NCBI GenBank assembly: GCA_002255925.1 | Contig: NKIH01000002.1 | Span: 678,255 to 742,254 of the forward strand | DNA: 64,000 bases | Direction of reading: 5' to 3' | Origin: Burkholderiales bacterium PBB6 | Lineage (GTDB): Bacteria > Pseudomonadota > Gammaproteobacteria > Burkholderiales > Burkholderiaceae_C | In this document: piece after piece, positions 38,379-46,336 of the stretch | How positions within the stretch are numbered: the stretch's first letter is position 1 | Layout: every line of letters begins with the position of its first letter | Notes under the pieces: generated by a model | What the model saw: only the letters and a program-made list of their open reading frames with translations | Told to the model about the DNA's origin: nothing | The model's database searches: none | Made by a program: the position numbers and the translations under genes

Positions 38379-39697
38379 GCCAGCTCTTCCTTGCGCAGGC
38401 TGACGATCGGAGCCAGCACCGTGCGCAGGGCCTGCATCTTGGCCAGCGCGGCGCGCATGCGGCCTTCGATGGTGTCGTGCGTCAGGATGATCAGGTCGGT
38501 CTGCTTCTCGCCATCGGCGCTTTCGCGCTGAAGCACGGCATCGATGGAAATGTCGTTGTCGGCCAGGATGGTGGTGATGCTCGACAGCACGCCGGCCTCG
38601 TCCGCCACGCGCAGGCGCAGGTAGAACGCCGTCTGCACCTGGTCGATCGGCAGGATCGGGGTGTCCGCCAGCGCATCGGCGCGGAAGGCCAGATGCGGCA
38701 CGCGGTGCTCGGGGTCGGCCGTGTGCAGACGGGTGATGTCAACCAGGTCGGCCACCACGGCAGACGCGGTCGGCTCGGAGCCTGCGCCCTTGCCGTAGTA
38801 CAGCGTGGTGCCCACGGCATCGCCCTGCACCACCACGGCGTTCATCGCACCTTCCACATTGGCGATCAGGCGCTTGGACGGGATCAGCGTCGGGTGCACG
38901 CGCAGTTCGATGCCGGCGTCGCGCTTTTTCGTGATGCCCAGCAGCTTGATGCGGTAGCCCAGTTGTTCGGCGTAGCGGATGTCGATGGCCGACAGCTGGG
39001 TGATGCCCTCCACATGGGCCTTGTCGAACTGCACCGGCACACCGAACGCGATGGCGCTCATGATGGTGGCCTTGTGGGCCGCGTCCACGCCTTCGATGTC
39101 GAAGGTCGGGTCGGCTTCGGCATAGCCCAGGCGCTGGGCTTCCTTCAACACCACGTCGAAGTCCAGGCCCTTGTCGCGCATCTCGGACAGGATGAAGTTC
39201 GTCGTGCCGTTGATGATGCCGGCGATCCACTCGATGCGGTTGGCGGTCAGGCCTTCACGCAGGGCCTTGATGATGGGAATGCCACCGGCCACCGCTGCTT
39301 CAAACGCCACTACCACGCCCTTGGCGCTGGCAGCCGCGAAGATCTCCGTGCCATGAACGGCCAGCAAGGCCTTGTTCGCGGTGACCACATGCTTGCCGGC
39401 GGCAATGGCTTCGAGCACCAGCTCACGGGCAATGCCGGTGCCACCGATCAGTTCGACGACGATGTCGATGTCCGGGTTGGCGACGATCTCGCGGGCGTCG
39501 GCCACGATCTGCACGGCGTCACCGACGATCTCGCGGGCGGCCGCCAAGTTGCGGCGGGACACCTGGGCCAGCTCGATGCCACGACCGGCGCGGCGCTGGA
39601 TTTCAGTCTGGTTGCGGGTCAGCACATGAAACACGCCGCTGCCGACGGTGCCCAGGCCCATGAGGCCGACTTGGATGGGTTTGATGGCGTTGTTCAC
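38375..39697 (-). CDS. hom: Homoserine dehydrogenase
   Basis: 440 residues from a GTG at 39697 (reads VNNAIKPIQVGLMGLG). The first ATG of the frame (39763) lies inside alaA and is unlikely. It reduces aspartate semialdehyde to homoserine. The Rossmann motif GLMGLGTVGSGV, the catalytic-domain NGTTNFILSEM and GYAEADPTFDIEG and a C-terminal ACT domain (about 355-430, AGVLSSITTILADNDISIDAVLQ) are present; the ACT domain suggests threonine feedback control. It is monofunctional, with no aspartokinase fused, as in most betaproteobacteria. Confidence 0.95.
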   Translation of the reverse strand: MNNAIKPIQVGLMGLGTVGSGVFHVLTRNQTEIQRRAGRGIELAQVSRRNLAAAREIVGDAVQIVADAREIVANPDIDIVVELIGGTGIARELVLEAIAAGKHVVTANKALLAVHGTEIFAAASAKGVVVAFEAAVAGGIPIIKALREGLTANRIEWIAGIINGTTNFILSEMRDKGLDFDVVLKEAQRLGYAEADPTFDIEGVDAAHKATIMSAIAFGVPVQFDKAHVEGITQLSAIDIRYAEQLGYRIKLLGITKKRDAGIELRVHPTLIPSKRLIANVEGAMNAVVVQGDAVGTTLYYGKGAGSEPTASAVVADLVDITRLHTADPEHRVPHLAFRADALADTPILPIDQVQTAFYLRLRVADEAGVLSSITTILADNDISIDAVLQRESADGEKQTDLIILTHDTIEGRMRAALAKMQALRTVLAPIVSLRKEELA

Positions 39698-39719
39698 GAG
39701 AGGATTCAATTCAAAAAGT

Positions 39720-40946
39720 TCAGGCCGCGTGACGTTTGCGGTAGTTCTCGAGGAAGCGGGCAATGCGCCCGATCGCCTCGGCCAGGTCGTCGGTGTTCGG
39801 CAGGAAAACGATGCGGAAATGGTCAGGGGTCGGCCAGTTGAAGCCTGTGCCCTGCACGATCAGCACCTTTTCTTCCGCCAACAACTCGTAGGCGAACTGC
39901 TGGTCATCGGCGATCGGATAGAGCGCCGGATCCAGTCGAGGGAACATGTACAGCGCCGCCTTGGGTTTGACGACACTCACGCCCGGGATCTTGGTCAACA
40001 GGTCGTAGGCCAGATCCCTTTGCCGGGCCAGGCGGCCGCCAGGGGCCACCAGGTCCTTGATGCTTTGATACCCGCCCAGCGCAGTCTGGATGGCCAGCTG
40101 GCCGGGCGTGTTGGCGCACAGGCGCATCGAGGCCAGCATGTTCAGCCCCTCGATGTAATCCTTCGCGCGCTTCTTGTTGCCGGAGACCACCATCCAGCCG
40201 GCGCGGTAGCCACAGCTGCGGTAGTTCTTCGACAGACCGTTGAAGGTCAGGAACAGGACGTCGTCGGCCAGCGAGGCAATGCTCGTGTGGGTTTCGCCGT
40301 CGTACAGGGTCTTGTCGTAGATCTCGTCGGCAAAGATCACCAGGTGGTGCTGCCGTGCGATCTCGACCATGCCTTCCAGCACCTCGCGCGGGTAGAGCGC
40401 GCCGGTCGGGTTGTTCGGGTTGATCAGGACCATCGCCTTGGTGCGCGGCGTGATCTTCGCGCGCATGTCATCAAGGTCGGGCATCCAGCCGCTGGCTTCG
40501 TCACAGCGGTAATGCACCGGCGTGCCACCCGACAGCGACACCACGGCGGTGTACAGCGGGTAATCCGGTGAGGGAATCAGCACTTCGTCGCCGCCGTCCA
40601 GCAGCGCGTTCATGCTCATCGCGATCAGCTCGGACGCGCCATTGCCCAGGTAAACATCGTCCACGGTGACGCCGGCGATCTTCTTTTCCTGGCAGTAATG
40701 CACCACCGCCTTGCGGGGGGCAAACAGGCCCTTGGAGTCGGTGTAGCCGGCAGCGTCCGGCAAATTGCGGATCATGTCCTGGACGATTTCGTCCGGCGGC
40801 ATCAAACCGAACGCGGCCACATTGCCGATGTTCAGCTTGATGATCTTGTGGCCCTCTTCCTCCATCTGACGTGCCTTGTCCAGCACCGGTCCACGGATGT
40901 CATAGCCGACGTTGGCGAGCTTGCTGGACTTGGCGATCGGTTTCAA
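39720..40946 (-). CDS. alaA: Alanine/glutamate-pyruvate aminotransferase, AlaA type
   Basis: 408 residues from a TTG at 40946 preceded by AGGAG at 7-base spacing. The GTG at 40976 lacks such a site. It closely follows E. coli AlaA: SSKLANVGYDIRGPVLDKA, LNIGN, DSKGLFAPRKAV, NPNNPTGALY, FADEIYDK, the PLP lysine in FNGLSKNYR and GWMVVSG. It makes alanine from pyruvate and glutamate. It heads the run alaA-hom-thrC; a 22-base gap to hom suggests co-transcription, a grouping seen in betaproteobacteria. Confidence 0.9.
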   Translation of the reverse strand: MKPIAKSSKLANVGYDIRGPVLDKARQMEEEGHKIIKLNIGNVAAFGLMPPDEIVQDMIRNLPDAAGYTDSKGLFAPRKAVVHYCQEKKIAGVTVDDVYLGNGASELIAMSMNALLDGGDEVLIPSPDYPLYTAVVSLSGGTPVHYRCDEASGWMPDLDDMRAKITPRTKAMVLINPNNPTGALYPREVLEGMVEIARQHHLVIFADEIYDKTLYDGETHTSIASLADDVLFLTFNGLSKNYRSCGYRAGWMVVSGNKKRAKDYIEGLNMLASMRLCANTPGQLAIQTALGGYQSIKDLVAPGGRLARQRDLAYDLLTKIPGVSVVKPKAALYMFPRLDPALYPIADDQQFAYELLAEEKVLIVQGTGFNWPTPDHFRIVFLPNTDDLAEAIGRIARFLENYRKRHAA

Positions 40947-41096
40947 CCGGTGTCTCCTAAAGGAATGTTGCGCCACAAAAACCTATAATTTAACCATAGG
41001 CCACCTGTCATCGAGGCAGGTGCGGCGGTCCAGTCGGGCCGCTGAATGTCGTCGGTGCCCAATGATCTGGCCGGATCGGGCGTACAAGGAGACCGA

Positions 41097-41501
41097 TTGA
41101 AGTTCCAACCAGACACCCTGGACGGCGTGAACGCCATCTCGCGGCTTGAGGCCAGCCGCATCTGGGTTCATCAGACACCGTTCGAATCAAGTTTGCTCGT
41201 GCCCTGGGTGGGCACCGTTGCGCCCTGGTCGGCTTGGCAGACGAGTGATTTGCGGCCCGAGCATTTCGAGCAGATGCTGGCTTTCAAGCCCGAGCTCGTG
41301 ATTCTCGGCTCAGGGGCCAAGTTGTCGTTTGTGTCACCGGCTCAATACCGGGTGCTGATCGAGCACCGCATCGGGATTGAAACCATGGACACCGCGGCAG
41401 CCTGCCGCACGTACAACGTGCTGGTCAATGAAGGCCGCAAGGTGCTGGGTGCGTTCATGGTCGGCAAAGCGCCGGCAGAACAAGACAACTCGGCATCGTA
41501 A
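41097..41501 (+). CDS. Mth938-like (DUF498) domain protein
   Basis: 134 residues from a TTG at 41097 preceded by AAGGAG (5-base spacing). It is a single Mth938/NDUFAF3-like domain: the pattern LKFQPDTLDGVNAISRL, PELVILGSGAKLSFVSP and GIGIETMDTAAACRTYNVLVNEGRKV is typical. The mitochondrial relative NDUFAF3 helps assemble complex I. The bacterial role is unclear, though genes of this family often lie near membrane-protein or respiratory genes. It diverges from alaA, and both genes use TTG starts. A TATAAT at 40984-40989 may serve it. Confidence 0.85.
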   Translation: MKFQPDTLDGVNAISRLEASRIWVHQTPFESSLLVPWVGTVAPWSAWQTSDLRPEHFEQMLAFKPELVILGSGAKLSFVSPAQYRVLIEHRIGIETMDTAAACRTYNVLVNEGRKVLGAFMVGKAPAEQDNSAS

Positions 41502-41597
41502 ACGTCACTCCCGCCTTTGGGGCGAGGACAACCTCACACAACAATCTATAATCGCTGGCTATGCCTTTCCAAGGCGCCAGCAGAAGTCAAGATCCTC

Positions 41598-42074
41598 ATG
41601 ACGCCAGCACTCAACAAATCCCTCCCGGACATCGAAGCTCAAGCCACCGGCGGTGTGAAGTTCACCCCCCAGGCTTTTCACGGCAAGGCAGTGGTGCTGT
41701 ACTTCTACCCCAAGGACAACACGCCTGGCTGCACCACCGAAGCCATGCAGTTCCGCGACCAGCACGCCGAGTTCGTGGCGGCCGGCGCCGTGGTGTTCGG
41801 CGTGTCGCGCGACAACATGGCGTCGCATGACAAGTTCAAGCAGAACCTGGAGCTGCCCTTCCAGCTGATCGCTGATACCGAAGAAAAGCTATGCCACATG
41901 TTCGGCGTCGTCAAGAACAAGATCATGTACGGCAAGAAGGTCAAGGGGATCGAGCGCTCCACCTTCCTGATCGACACCAAGGGTGTTCTCCGGGCCGAAT
42001 GGCGCGGCATCAAGGTGGCAGGCCACGTCGAGGAAGTGCTGAAGGCCGTTCAAGACCTGAAGCTGACCGCCTGA
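41598..42074 (+). CDS. bcp: Peroxiredoxin, Bcp/PrxQ type
   Basis: 158 residues. This thiol peroxidase reduces H2O2 and organic hydroperoxides. The thioredoxin-fold active site reads YPKDNTPGCTTEAMQFRD, so the peroxidatic Cys is present, but the resolving Cys normally five residues later is Met. Another Cys (in KLCHMFGVV), aligned with E. coli Bcp Cys99, might resolve instead. The start at 41598 gives the usual length. A TATAAT hexamer at 41546-41551 without a good -35 lies upstream, and a terminator follows at 42122. Confidence 0.94.
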   Translation: MTPALNKSLPDIEAQATGGVKFTPQAFHGKAVVLYFYPKDNTPGCTTEAMQFRDQHAEFVAAGAVVFGVSRDNMASHDKFKQNLELPFQLIADTEEKLCHMFGVVKNKIMYGKKVKGIERSTFLIDTKGVLRAEWRGIKVAGHVEEVLKAVQDLKLTA

Positions 42075-42121
42075 TACGTTCACGGGGGCCTGATGGCTGC
42101 AAGCAGCCTGCCATCTTGTCA

Positions 42122-42149
42122 AAAAAGCCGACCACCGCGTCGGCTTTTT
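42122..42149 (+). terminator. Rho-independent terminator after bcp
   Basis: AGCCGAC (42126-42132) pairs with GTCGGCT (42139-42145) around a 6-base loop, with flanking A and T tracts. It lies 48 bases past the bcp stop and could act in both directions. Confidence 0.88.
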
Positions 42150-42197
42150 CATGTCTGGTGCACCGCCGCAACAGCCCCGAGAGCTGTCATCTGATCT

Positions 42198-42218
42198 GTG
42201 CATAATCAATTCATGCAC
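42198..42218 (+). promoter_or_regulatory. Inverted repeat over a -10-like box before phoH
   Basis: GTGCAT (42198-42203) and ATGCAC (42213-42218) are perfect arms around 9 bases. The hexamer CATAAT (42201-42206) lies within and could be a -10 box, although no good -35 is seen. A repressor site over a promoter is one reading. Confidence 0.4.
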
Positions 42219-42276
42219 GAGAACTTCCTGTCGCGCACCTCAGAAAAAGCCGCACAGGCCCCTGTGCGGCTTTTTT
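42213..42276 (+). ncRNA. Candidate leader or small RNA ahead of phoH
   Basis: If the CATAAT box is used, transcription would start near 42213 and end at the strong hairpin 42244-42276, giving an RNA of about 64 bases. The same stretch contains a 23-codon frame (ATG 42213, TGA 42282-42284) that runs through the hairpin, so an attenuator or leader peptide is also possible. This is inferred only from sequence signals. Confidence 0.35.
42244..42276 (+). terminator. Strong terminator-like hairpin just before phoH
   Basis: AAAAGCCGCACAGG and its complement form a 14-bp stem with a two-base loop, ending in six T. Only 33 bases separate it from the phoH start, too few for a separate promoter, so phoH transcripts must either read through it or start within it. 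Confidence 0.85.
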
Positions 42277-42309
42277 ATTGCTGAAACCCAACCAGGTCGA
42301 CCTGCCCTC

Positions 42310-43980
42310 ATGCCCCTGCCCAAGCCGCCAGCCACTCGCGCCACCATCCTGCCCGCTGCTGCCTTTGAAGCACAAGCAGCCCCGAAGTCATCACGATCTT
42401 CCTCGCGCGCCACCAGCGCCCGACAGGAGCCGCAGGCACCGGTGATGGAATTGCGCAAAGACCCGCCCGAGCCTGTAGCGGCCGTGGCCCCGAAGCCGGC
42501 TGCCGCCCGCACACCCAAAACCACCCTGCCCGCCAACGCCGCGCCACTGCGCCCGGCCGTGCAGCCCAAGCCCCGCAAGCCGCGCAGCACGGGGCCCGCC
42601 AAGCTGTTTGTGCTCGACACCAATGTGTTGATGCACGACCCGATGTCGCTCTACCGTTTCGACGAGCACGACATCTACCTGCCGATGATCACCCTCGAAG
42701 AGCTGGACGGCCACAAGAAGGGCATGAGCGAGGTATCGCGCAACGTGCGCCAGGTCAGCCGCGAGCTGGATGCGCTGGCAGGCGACGGCAAGCTCGACCC
42801 GGCCGAAGGCCTGCCGTTGAGCAAGACCGGCCACCGCGAAGCCCTCGGCAAGCTCTTCTTCCAGACCACCTTCCTGGAAACCAAGCTGCCCGCCGGCCTG
42901 CCGCAGGGCAAGGCTGACAACCAGATTCTGGGCGTGGTGCAGTCGCTCTGCGAGCAGTTCCCGCAGCGCCAGGTCGTGCTGGTGTCGAAAGACATCAACA
43001 TGCGCATCAAGGCGCGTGCGCTGGGCTTGGCCGCTGAAGACTATTTCAACGACAAGACGCTCGACGACGGTGACCTGCTCTACACCGGCGTGCTGCAGCT
43101 GCCGGCTGATTTCTGGGACCGCCATGGCAAGACCATGGAGAGCTGGAGCCAGGGCGGGCACACGTACTACCGCATCAGCGGGCCTTTGATTCCGGCGCTG
43201 ATGGTGAACCAGTTTGTCTACCTGGAAGCGCCGGGCGAGGCCCCGCTGTATGCCCGCGTCTCGGAAATCACCGGCAAGACCGCGGTGCTCAAGACCCTGC
43301 GCGACTACACCAACGCCAAGCACTCGATCTGGGGTGTCACGGCCCGCAACCGCGAGCAGAACTTTGCCCTCAACCTGCTGATGGACCCGGAGTGCGACTT
43401 CATCACCCTGACCGGCACCGCCGGCACGGGCAAGACGCTGATGACGCTGGCCGCCGCCCTGTCGCAGGTCATGGAAGACCGCCGGTTCACCGAAATCATC
43501 GTGACCCGTGTCACCGTGCCGGTCGGTGAAGACATCGGCTTCCTGCCGGGCAATGAGGAAGAAAAGATGAGCCCGTGGATGGGCGCGCTCGACGACAACC
43601 TCGAAGTGCTGGCCAAGAGCGACAACTCTGCAGGTGAGTGGGGACGCGCAGCCACCAACGACCTCGTGCGCAGCAAGATCAAGATCAAGAGCTTGAACTT
43701 CATGCGCGGCCGCACCTTCCTGAACAAGTTCGTGCTGATCGACGAAGCGCAGAACCTGACGCCCAAGCAGATGAAGACGCTGATCACCCGGGCCGGCCCG
43801 GGCACGAAGATCGTCTGCCTGGGCAACCTGGCGCAGATCGACACGCCCTATTTGACCGAAGGCTCATCGGGCCTGACCTATGCGGTGGACCGTTTCAAGG
43901 GCTGGCCACATTCGGGCCATGTGACCCTGGCGCGGGGCGAGCGTTCGCGTCTGGCTGACTTCGCATCCGAGGTGCTGTAA
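42310..43980 (+). CDS. PIN-PhoH fusion protein (PhoH2 type RNA-processing ATPase)
   Basis: 556 residues. A low-complexity Ala/Pro/Lys-rich N terminus (1-95) precedes a PIN nuclease domain (about 98-240: KLFVLDTNVLMHDP, ITLEELDGHKKG, SKDINMRIKARALG, with the expected acidic residues) and a PhoH ATPase domain (about 330-556: Walker A GTAGTGKT, Walker B FVLIDEAQNL, then GNLAQIDTPYL). Mycobacterial PhoH2 of this layout unwinds and cuts RNA. The basic N-terminal extension may bind RNA. It has its own structured upstream region; no antitoxin-like gene is adjacent. Confidence 0.9.
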   Translation: MPLPKPPATRATILPAAAFEAQAAPKSSRSSSRATSARQEPQAPVMELRKDPPEPVAAVAPKPAAARTPKTTLPANAAPLRPAVQPKPRKPRSTGPAKLFVLDTNVLMHDPMSLYRFDEHDIYLPMITLEELDGHKKGMSEVSRNVRQVSRELDALAGDGKLDPAEGLPLSKTGHREALGKLFFQTTFLETKLPAGLPQGKADNQILGVVQSLCEQFPQRQVVLVSKDINMRIKARALGLAAEDYFNDKTLDDGDLLYTGVLQLPADFWDRHGKTMESWSQGGHTYYRISGPLIPALMVNQFVYLEAPGEAPLYARVSEITGKTAVLKTLRDYTNAKHSIWGVTARNREQNFALNLLMDPECDFITLTGTAGTGKTLMTLAAALSQVMEDRRFTEIIVTRVTVPVGEDIGFLPGNEEEKMSPWMGALDDNLEVLAKSDNSAGEWGRAATNDLVRSKIKIKSLNFMRGRTFLNKFVLIDEAQNLTPKQMKTLITRAGPGTKIVCLGNLAQIDTPYLTEGSSGLTYAVDRFKGWPHSGHVTLARGERSRLADFASEVL

Positions 43981-44035
43981 GGGCTTTCACGTACAGGGAA
44001 CTTTTCCAAGTACTTGTTTTTATTGGAATTTCCGG

Positions 44036-44064
44036 TTGACACCCCAGAACGGGGCGTCTATCCT
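44036..44064 (+). promoter_or_regulatory. Sigma-70 promoter of the NlpC/P60 gene
   Basis: TTGACA (44036-44041, perfect -35) and TATCCT (44059-44064) are 17 bases apart. Transcription should start at about 44070-44072, directly at the GTG proposed as start codon. Confidence 0.75.
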
Positions 44065-44071
44065 GCGGCCC

Positions 44072-44695
44072 GTGCAAGGTATCAACCCCTTCCGGGCCGC
44101 AGGTGTTTTACTGGCCTCTGCCCCTCGCGTCTGTGCGCTGACAGCGGCTTTGCTGTTGGGGCAGGCAGCGCAAGCGGCGCCCGATGTTCCCCCTCAAGAT
44201 GCTGTCATGCGCCTGCTCCAGGAGCGGGGGCTGCTGGACGCTGCGTCGGCCAACGGCGACGTCACGCTGCTTGGGCAGGTGCGCGACAAGGCCTCTGATC
44301 TTGTTCTGACGGCGATGAACTTCATCGGCGTGCGCTACCGCCGCGGCGGCAGCAGCGCAGAGGAAGGTTTTGATTGCTCCGGCTTCACCCGCCACATCTT
44401 CGAGAACAGCGTGGGCATGCTGCTGCCGCGTCGCGCATCCGAGCAGGCCTCGCTGCCCGGCTTGCTGCAAATCCGCCAGGAAGACCTCAAACCCGGTGAT
44501 CTGGTGTTCTTCAACACCATGAAGCGCACGTTCTCGCACGTGGGCATCTACGTCGGTGACGGCAAATTCATTCACTCCCCGCGCAGCGGCAGTGAAGTGC
44601 GCGTCGAAGACATGCGCCAGGAATACTGGGTCCGCCGCTTCAACGGCGCGCGCCGCGCACCGGTGGTGGGCGAGCAGCCCCGCACCACGCCCTGA
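44072..44695 (+). CDS. Secreted NlpC/P60-family peptidoglycan hydrolase
   Basis: 207 residues from a GTG at 44072. A signal peptide (hydrophobic CALTAALLLGQAAQA, cleavage before APDVPP) exports it. The NlpC/P60 domain (about 85-195) has the catalytic Cys in FDCSGFTRHIF, the His in FSHVGIYVGDG and a further polar residue near FIHSPRSG. Such enzymes cut D-glutamyl-meso-DAP or related stem-peptide bonds. A TTG at 44036 is in frame but is the -35 box, so it is unlikely as a start. With transcription starting at the GTG, the mRNA would be almost leaderless. No ribosome binding site is visible. Confidence 0.85.
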   Translation: MQGINPFRAAGVLLASAPRVCALTAALLLGQAAQAAPDVPPQDAVMRLLQERGLLDAASANGDVTLLGQVRDKASDLVLTAMNFIGVRYRRGGSSAEEGFDCSGFTRHIFENSVGMLLPRRASEQASLPGLLQIRQEDLKPGDLVFFNTMKRTFSHVGIYVGDGKFIHSPRSGSEVRVEDMRQEYWVRRFNGARRAPVVGEQPRTTP

Positions 44696-44758
44696 CCTCG
44701 GGCAAGCCCCTGTGATCCCTGCCCTGTGGGGGCTTCGCTGGCACGGCACAATCGCCTG

Positions 44759-45883
44759 ATGGGCGACAACGTAATTCCCTTGATTGATGGCCGCACCGCA
44801 CACCCGGTGCCGCGCATTCCTGCCGTGCCGGTGCTGCCCACCGGCTTGCTGGCAGACACCCTGGGGCGGCCGCTGCGCGATCTGCGCATCTCGGTCACCG
44901 ATCGGTGCAACTTCCGCTGCAGCTACTGCATGCCGAAGGATGTGTTCGACAAGCACCATCAGTTCCTGCCGCAGGATGCACTGCTGAGCTTCGAGGAAAT
45001 CACCCGCCTGGCCCGGCTCTTCGTGGCCCACGGTGTCGTGAAGCTCCGGTTGACGGGCGGCGAGCCGCTGCTGCGAAAGAACCTCGAGATCCTGATCGGC
45101 ATGCTGGCTGAATTGCGCACGCCGGACGGCGAGGCGCTCGACATCACCCTCACCACGAACGGCTCCTTGCTGGCTCGCAAGGCGCAGGCCTTGAAGGACG
45201 CCGGCTTGCGGCGGGTCACGGTCAGCCTGGATGCGCTGAACGATGACATCTTCCAGCGCATGAACGACGTGGGCTTTCCGGTTGCGGAGGTGCTGACAGG
45301 CATTGATGCCGCCCTCGCCGCAGGCCTTGGCCCGATCAAGGTGAACATGGTCGTCAAGCGCGGCACGAACGACCATGAAGTGGTGGCCATGGCGCGCCAC
45401 TTCCGCGACCACTACGACGGCCAGGTGGTGCTGCGCTTCATCGAATACATGGATGTTGGCGCCACCAATGGCTGGCGCATGGACGATGTCTTGCCGTCGG
45501 CTGAGCTGGTCAAGCGCATTGGTGCGCACTGGCCGCTGTCGCCGATGCAGGCCACGGCCACCGGCGAGACGGCCGAGCGCTGGCGCTATGACGACGGCCG
45601 CGGCGAGGTGGGCTTCATCTCCAGCGTCACCCAGGCGTTCTGCCAGGACTGCAACCGCGCGCGGCTGTCCACCGAGGGCAAGTTGTTCCTCTGCCTGTTC
45701 GCCAACCAGGGCCACGACCTGCGCGCACTGCTGCGCAGCGGCGTCAGCGATGCAGACCTGGCCTCAGCCATTGGCGGCGTCTGGCACGCGCGCCAGGACC
45801 GGTATTCCGAACTGCGCAGCCAGTCGGCCCCGACGCGAAACGCAGGCGGCCAGCGCGTGGAGATGCACTACATCGGCGGCTGA
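44759..45883 (+). CDS. moaA: GTP 3',8-cyclase MoaA
   Basis: 374 residues from the ATG at 44759. It is a radical SAM enzyme catalysing the first step of molybdopterin synthesis. The N-terminal cluster motif CNFRCSYC (CxxxCxxC) and the second cluster ([18 protein letters not shown]) are complete, [13 protein letters not shown] is present and the protein ends in the essential Gly-Gly (YIGG). It is transcribed alone and converges with rnhA; its partners moaD, moaE and moeA are 8-10 kb away. A GC-rich hairpin with T tract overlaps its stop. Confidence 0.96.
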   Translation: MGDNVIPLIDGRTAHPVPRIPAVPVLPTGLLADTLGRPLRDLRISVTDRCNFRCSYCMPKDVFDKHHQFLPQDALLSFEEITRLARLFVAHGVVKLRLTGGEPLLRKNLEILIGMLAELRTPDGEALDITLTTNGSLLARKAQALKDAGLRRVTVSLDALNDDIFQRMNDVGFPVAEVLTGIDAALAAGLGPIKVNMVVKRGTNDHEVVAMARHFRDHYDGQVVLRFIEYMDVGATNGWRMDDVLPSAELVKRIGAHWPLSPMQATATGETAERWRYDDGRGEVGFISSVTQAFCQDCNRARLSTEGKLFLCLFANQGHDLRALLRSGVSDADLASAIGGVWHARQDRYSELRSQSAPTRNAGGQRVEMHYIGG

Positions 45884-45899
45884 GGCGCCGCCGGTTTTT
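45874..45899 (+). terminator. Terminator at the end of moaA
   Basis: CGGCGG (45874-45879) pairs with CCGCCG (45888-45893), then G and five T. The 5' arm overlaps the last codons of moaA, and the T run ends at the stop of the converging rnhA. Confidence 0.7.
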
Positions 45900-46336
45900 C
45901 AGCTGGAGCTGGAGGTCACGCCCCGATTGGCCAGCGCATCCGCGCGCTCGTTGCCCGGATCACCCGCGTGGCCCTTGACCCAGTGCCATGCCACGTCATG
46001 CTGCTGCACCAGGCCATCGAGCCGTTGCCACAGCTCGACGTTCTTCACCGGCTTGCCGTCAGCCGTGCGCCAGCCGCGCTTTTTCCAGTTGTGGATCCAG
46101 GTCATGATGCCGTTGCGGACATATTCGCTGTCGGTGTAAACCGCCACCACGCAACGCCGCTTCAGGGTCGCCAGCGACTCGATCACAGCCGTCAGTTCCA
46201 TGCGGTTGTTGGTGGTCAGCGGCTCACCGCCCCAGAGCTCTTTTTCGTGCTCGCCGGCGCGCATCCAGGCGCCCCAGCCGCCCGGACCAGGGTTGCCCTT
46301 GCAGGCGCCGTCTGTGTAGATCGTGACTTGACTCAT
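45899..46336 (-). CDS. rnhA: Ribonuclease HI
   Basis: 145 residues from [17 protein letters not shown]. It degrades the RNA strand of RNA-DNA hybrids. The four catalytic acids are visible in [26 protein letters not shown] and GNERADALA, with the handle-region tryptophans ([11 protein letters not shown]) of type I enzymes. Its ATG overlaps the stop of the upstream methyltransferase, giving the conserved order methyltransferase-rnhA next to gloB, as in E. coli yafS-rnhA. Confidence 0.96.
   Translation of the reverse strand: MSQVTIYTDGACKGNPGPGGWGAWMRAGEHEKELWGGEPLTTNNRMELTAVIESLATLKRRCVVAVYTDSEYVRNGIMTWIHNWKKRGWRTADGKPVKNVELWQRLDGLVQQHDVAWHWVKGHAGDPGNERADALANRGVTSSSS

Noticed and set aside
40984..40989. 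TATAAT as a full promoter for the Mth938-like gene
   Set aside because: The hexamer is perfect but no acceptable -35 lies 16-18 bases upstream; noted only as a possible -10.
44036..44038. TTG as start codon of the NlpC/P60 gene
   Set aside because: It forms the first bases of a perfect TTGACA -35 box with a -10 at 17-base spacing, so it is probably not transcribed from that promoter.
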